Positions 41,642 through 44,963 of a stretch of DNA of 44,963 nucleotides are shown here, piece by piece (positions within the stretch are counted from its first letter, which is position 1; every line of letters begins with the position of its first letter). The notes below the pieces were generated by a model. The model made no database searches and had not been told where the DNA came from. It saw only the letters and a list, made by a program, of their open reading frames with translations. The stretch comes from Blautia sp. (GTDB lineage Bacteria; Bacillota; Clostridia; Lachnospirales; Lachnospiraceae): the NCBI GenBank assembly GCA_030841965.1, contig JAUUSJ010000013.1:1-44963 (forward strand), written 5' to 3'. The translations under genes were made by a program, and so were the position numbers.

Positions 41642-43321
41642 ATGAAAAAAAGGTTTATGGCTTATGGATTAGTCTTTGTTATGTTATTTATTAACATATT
41701 ATCGATTCCAGTACAAGCGGAAGAAGATATTACATCGAAATTAAATGAGAGACAATTATACGTTTATAAAATGACGAAGATAGTTTCGGATAATCAATGT
41801 TCTATGTTAGCACAGTTAGCAAACGGTAATGGTAATTATTTTAATAAGATGCAAGCAAATGGATTGCTAGATGTTATAAGTGGAAATAAAGTATGGGAGG
41901 CATTCTTTGGAAGTAGCAGTTATTCTCAAAGCTATCTAAATACAGTAATTGGAGATTGTATTATTGAAAAAAATGAAGATTTAGCATCGGAACAGATGAA
42001 GGACTGTGAGAAAGTTATTTCAGAAGTATCATGGTGGGTGGATAAAGCAAAAAAATTTACAAAATCGGGGGGATATGTAGAGAAAATAAGTGATGCTTTG
42101 GAAAAAGCAGATCAAACGCTTAAGATAAATATACAAGTTCGTGAAATGACAACGAGAATGGATATGAATATAGAGGCGTTGGAGATGGTGTCTGAGGAAA
42201 CTTCAAATGAGGAAATAGCAAAGGCAGCGAAGAAAATATTAAAATACGCAAAAGCAGACGAAGCAGTAGATATTGTTTCAAACGAAATAGAAAAGGAACT
42301 TGAAGAAAGAAAATTAGTGCTCGGAGATAGATTTTTTAATGCAATTACGGGAGAATTATGGACTTTCTGGAAAAAAGGTTTTTCTGTTATATTGGGAGAT
42401 ACAGTGGATAAAAATATTTCAGAGATGCATGCAGTAACTTTCCAATCTGCTATTTTTAATACATATTTCAATAAGCTATTTGCTAAGGGGGATAATTACC
42501 TTCAAAACCAATATACAGATGAAGAATTGGCAGACCTTCTTTCTTTGGCAGAGTTTTACTGCAAAGCGGGAATCGTAGGATTTGGATATAATAATAACAA
42601 AAAGAATGTAAACGCTTGTGAGAAGCATATGATAGAGTTAAAAACAATGCTTCCTCCAGGAATAAATGAAACGAGTAATAATGACAGCAATACGCAGAGT
42701 ACTTGTCCAGTCCAAATAAGTGATTACTCTGTGCCAGGTACACTTTCTGTGGGAGATAAATATGTTTGCTATGGAAAAATTCAGTCCAGTGAGGCAATAC
42801 AAAAAGTTACAGTGGAAATTAAGGGAAATACAGATTCTCGCACTTATTCAGATTCCAATATCAACGGAAATACGTATAATATTTTGACATTAGATAATCA
42901 AATTGACATCAATAATTTGAAACCAGATCAGTATGTTTATTCCGTAAAAGTGCAGACAGCAAGTGGAGAATATGTTTTATTGGTAGAAAATTTTGAGATA
43001 CAAGAAGAAAACGGAGATATGACAATCAACCAGTATCGCCTCCCAAAACCAATGAAATCTGGGGAAGTATTTTCTGTTCAGGGAATTGTAAAAAGTGCTA
43101 CACCACTTAGTAATGTAAAAGTACAAATTGTTTCAGCAGACGGTGTATGGCAGACTGGGGATGAGGCATCTGGGATAAATGCAAAGGAGTATAATCTCTC
43201 AGCTTTAGACGAGAAGACAAGATTTGATAAATTATCTGCTGGTGCTTATCGATATGTTATTGTTGCAACGAATCAAAGTGGAACAGAGGTATTAGTTGAC
43301 CAGCCGTTCTTAGTTCAATAA
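41642..43321 (+). CDS. Secreted protein with helical domain and two Ig-like domains
   Basis: ATG 41642 is preferred: GAGGAG is 8 nt upstream and the protein then starts with a clean signal peptide (MKKRFMAYGLVFVMLFINIL, cut after VQA near residue 27). The longer frame from 41516 would bury this signal. The 559-residue product has a helical region (about 30-350; ERQLYVYKMTKIVSDNQ, ALEKADQTLKINIQVREMTT) and two homologous beta-sandwich units of ~95 residues near the C-terminus (YSVPGTLSVGDKYVCYGKI and YRLPKPMKSGEVFSVQGIV), Ig-like by pattern. It is probably a surface or secreted adhesion-like protein. I do not recognise the helical domain. Confidence 0.82.
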   Translation: MKKRFMAYGLVFVMLFINILSIPVQAEEDITSKLNERQLYVYKMTKIVSDNQCSMLAQLANGNGNYFNKMQANGLLDVISGNKVWEAFFGSSSYSQSYLNTVIGDCIIEKNEDLASEQMKDCEKVISEVSWWVDKAKKFTKSGGYVEKISDALEKADQTLKINIQVREMTTRMDMNIEALEMVSEETSNEEIAKAAKKILKYAKADEAVDIVSNEIEKELEERKLVLGDRFFNAITGELWTFWKKGFSVILGDTVDKNISEMHAVTFQSAIFNTYFNKLFAKGDNYLQNQYTDEELADLLSLAEFYCKAGIVGFGYNNNKKNVNACEKHMIELKTMLPPGINETSNNDSNTQSTCPVQISDYSVPGTLSVGDKYVCYGKIQSSEAIQKVTVEIKGNTDSRTYSDSNINGNTYNILTLDNQIDINNLKPDQYVYSVKVQTASGEYVLLVENFEIQEENGDMTINQYRLPKPMKSGEVFSVQGIVKSATPLSNVKVQIVSADGVWQTGDEASGINAKEYNLSALDEKTRFDKLSAGAYRYVIVATNQSGTEVLVDQPFLVQ

Positions 43322-43380
43322 GAGATATAAAATTTTATATTAAGTGAAAGTGAGAGATATTCAAAAAGAGGAGGATTAAA

Positions 43381-44337
43381 ATGAAAAAGATAGGAAAAAT
43401 TTTTGCCATATTGGTGATGGTGAGTTTGGGATTGATAGGCTGTTCTCCAGGAGGAAATGCTCCCTCTGAAAAACAGATAAAAGAAGATTTACAGCAATGC
43501 CTTCAGGGAGAGACGATAGAATATAATATAACAAAATGCACGGTAGATCAGAGTATGACAGAGGAAAATAGTTATAGTGCTTCTCTGACTTTAGAGGCGG
43601 AGGGAAAGTATTCGGATTATATATTATCTGCAAATGTAAACTATACGAAATATGACCAAGGATGGAGCATGGATTACTGGGATAGTGAGCAGCAAAGTTA
43701 TCAATTAGTTAGATATCCAACCGAGAATGATATGGATGAGTTGTTAGATAATCGAGTAGGACAAGTATCAAAAGCATTACAATACCCGACATATAATACC
43801 TTATCAACAGGAAATGAGACTGTAACTTATGAGGGAACAGTGAATTATGAAGTGAATAATTATGCCACTCTTACAGGTGATGTAACAAGTACTTGGGTAT
43901 ACAATTCTTATCAGGACACCTTTGAATTTGACAATGATTCTTCAAATCTTCATCCACAATTTTCCATCTCATTAGATGGAGTTTATGACAGTGCAGAAGG
44001 AAGAGGGAATACATTAACGATTAATAATTGCACGGGAGAAAACTTTTATTTTGAAGGCTCTAAGTCAATGGGACGTATTAATATTTCATCAGGAGACTCT
44101 TTTAATATGGTATTTAAGCGATACAACGATGAAACGAGAGAAACTAGAAATCCCGATATCATGTATTTTACAGGAGATTCAGGTAATTATGAAGTATTTG
44201 ATTATGAGGATGCAAATGATTCTAATGTGACTGCAAGCTTAATTTTTCTTCATGAGAAAGGAGAACAAGTAGAGCTTATAGTTGGAACTGCAAGTCCAAA
44301 TTTGAGGTACGATTATACATTCATCAATTTAAATTAG
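43381..44337 (+). CDS. Lipoprotein of unknown function
   Basis: The 318-residue product has a lipoprotein signal peptide with lipobox LIGC (Cys21; MKKIGKIFAILVMVSLGLIG precedes it). The first ~150 residues after it are cystatin-like in style (EKQIKEDLQQCLQGETIEYN, strands SYSASLTLEAEGKYSDYILS), as in DUF-type lipoproteins. The second half is beta-rich (TFEFDNDSSNLHPQFSISLD, NTLTINNCTGENFYFEGS). AAGAGGAGG upstream supports ATG 43381. It would be anchored on the outer face of the membrane. It lies 59 nt after the Ig-like protein gene and may be co-transcribed. Confidence 0.85.
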   Translation: MKKIGKIFAILVMVSLGLIGCSPGGNAPSEKQIKEDLQQCLQGETIEYNITKCTVDQSMTEENSYSASLTLEAEGKYSDYILSANVNYTKYDQGWSMDYWDSEQQSYQLVRYPTENDMDELLDNRVGQVSKALQYPTYNTLSTGNETVTYEGTVNYEVNNYATLTGDVTSTWVYNSYQDTFEFDNDSSNLHPQFSISLDGVYDSAEGRGNTLTINNCTGENFYFEGSKSMGRINISSGDSFNMVFKRYNDETRETRNPDIMYFTGDSGNYEVFDYEDANDSNVTASLIFLHEKGEQVELIVGTASPNLRYDYTFINLN

Positions 44338-44390
44338 ATACTATTTTAGAAGTTATATAATTATTTTTCATTATAAAGGGGGATATTTTT

Positions 44391-44717
44391 ATGACAAAGC
44401 GTAGAAGTTTAAAGAAAATCTTTAGTATAAGTTTTATATTGCTTGTTTTGGCTTTTACTTTGACAGCATGTGGAAAACCAACGGGAAATTGGGTATGTGA
44501 CGACGCTAATGCAATTCAAACTTCAAGTGGCACGTATCCAGAGTCTATGACTCTCAACTCGGATGGCACAGGTTCAGCCGATGGTATTTCGTTAAATTGG
44601 TATACAGAAGGAGATACATTGACTCTTCAATTAGGACTTTGGGGAAATCTTTCTTATACATATAAAGTTTCTGGAAACCATATGACATTAGATGGCTATA
44701 GATACAACAAACAATAA
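44391..44717 (+). CDS. Small lipoprotein with a lipocalin-like pattern
   Basis: The 108-residue product has a lipobox (LTAC, Cys27) after a basic hydrophobic signal (MTKRRSLKKIFSISFILLVL). The remaining ~80 residues are short beta strands with G-x-W at the start (GNWVCDD), MTLNSDGTGSADG, and WYTEGDTLTLQLG, ending in KVSGNHMTLDG. This matches the small beta-barrel lipoproteins that have a D-G-T-G strand turn and a W-x-x-x-G-D/N motif in clostridia (DUF5640-like style). AAAGGGGG upstream supports ATG 44391. Role unknown. Confidence 0.8.
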   Translation: MTKRRSLKKIFSISFILLVLAFTLTACGKPTGNWVCDDANAIQTSSGTYPESMTLNSDGTGSADGISLNWYTEGDTLTLQLGLWGNLSYTYKVSGNHMTLDGYRYNKQ

Positions 44718-44801
44718 TTTTACGATTCAGTAATAGAAATTGAATAATAATACAAAATTCAATGATAAGAGGCAGATAAAAAATAAGACATAAAAGTTAA
44801 C

Positions 44802-44866
44802 AATTATTACACTAACTTATTCAATTATTACATTTATCTTGAAAAAGTCGAAAAAAGTTGTAAAAT
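44802..44866 (+). promoter_or_regulatory. Double AATTATTACA box with promoter, copy 4
   Basis: AATTATTACA at 44802-44811 and 44823-44832 (21 bp apart), 6 bp gap, TTGAAA at 44839-44844, 16-bp spacer, TAAAAT at 44861-44866. The gene it controls lies beyond the window. Confidence 0.8.
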
Positions 44867-44883
44867 TAGTCCTAAAGTTTAAT

Positions 44884-44956
44884 GCCTTCCTAGAAACATC
44901 TAGGGAGGCTCAGACTGTAGACAAAGTCTCGGCGAAAGCCAGGTTTTTCTATGCTT
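44884..44956 (+). other. Structured leader RNA after the copy-4 promoter
   Basis: GCCTTCCTAGA at 44884-44894 pairs with TCTAGGGAGGC at 44899-44909 around an AACA loop. It is followed by AGACT/AGTCT and by GGC-GAAA-GCC with a GNRA loop, then AGGTTTTTCT. It starts within about 12 nt of the predicted transcription start. The hairpin sequence differs from those after copies 2 and 3, but the place is the same. The last part could belong to a dispersed repeat; the window ends too soon to tell. Confidence 0.5.
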
Positions 44957-44963
44957 CAAACCG

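Overview
The window looks like an accessory region from a low-GC Gram-positive anaerobe, most likely a Lachnospiraceae-type clostridium. The grounds are a strongly AT-rich composition, purine-rich AGGAGG-type ribosome binding sites, YARHG, SH3 and Ig-like secreted proteins, lipoproteins of Firmicute type, and interspersed GGTCAAAAGG palindromes of a kind I associate with this family from memory. Every intact gene is on the plus strand. I see no tRNA, rRNA or CRISPR array.

Layout. (1) 127-3537: a large protein-kinase-like fusion and a small PGDYG-like protein. (2) 3787-8435: a secreted YARHG protein, an XRE regulator, a three-gene unit (an SSSSS-motif protein, a 21-residue ORF, a radical SAM/SPASM enzyme with an unusual cysteine spacing), an Rpn-type nuclease and a nitroreductase. 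(3) 8519-11796: a structured-RNA region and a terminator-like leader in front of a 941-residue coiled-coil/TerD protein. (4) 12402-25749: the core cluster, with three Hsp70-like ATPases (the second frameshifted), a zinc-ribbon protein, a GrpE-like exchange factor, two coiled-coil proteins, an NrdG-like radical SAM protein and a 1468-residue protein with four CbxX/CfxQ-type AAA+ modules. (5) 25885-29066: three zinc-ribbon adapter proteins carrying RCC1-like repeats, a TerY-like vWA domain or a DUF6273 domain. (6) 29067-30357: IS66 and IS3 remnants. (7) 30358-44717: a zinc-ribbon membrane protein, a MITE-like element, a DUF2225/HEXXH-protease/VirD4-like ATPase trio, and a run of surface or secreted proteins (LprI-like, SH3, transglutaminase, Ig-like, lipoproteins).

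How the parts may work together. TerD, a TerY-like vWA protein and a Ser/Thr-kinase-like protein recall the Ter-linked stress and conflict systems known from comparative genomics. Here they lie beside a private chaperone machine (Hsp70s, GrpE-like factor, tetra-AAA+ ATPase) and a radical SAM activase-like protein with no partner ribonucleotide reductase. I infer a cytoplasmic protein-remodelling or stress/conflict complex, with zinc-ribbon proteins as adapters. No function is proved by sequence alone.

Regulation. Four sites (11983, 30112, 39835, 44802) share the same architecture: two AATTATTACA direct repeats exactly 21 bp apart, then exactly 6 bp to a TTGAAA -35 box and a -10 box 16-17 bp further on. 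They precede the Hsp70 cluster, the zinc-ribbon membrane protein, the transglutaminase-like gene and whatever follows the window. Three of the four have a strong hairpin just after the predicted transcription start. This looks like one regulon joining the cytoplasmic cluster to surface genes.
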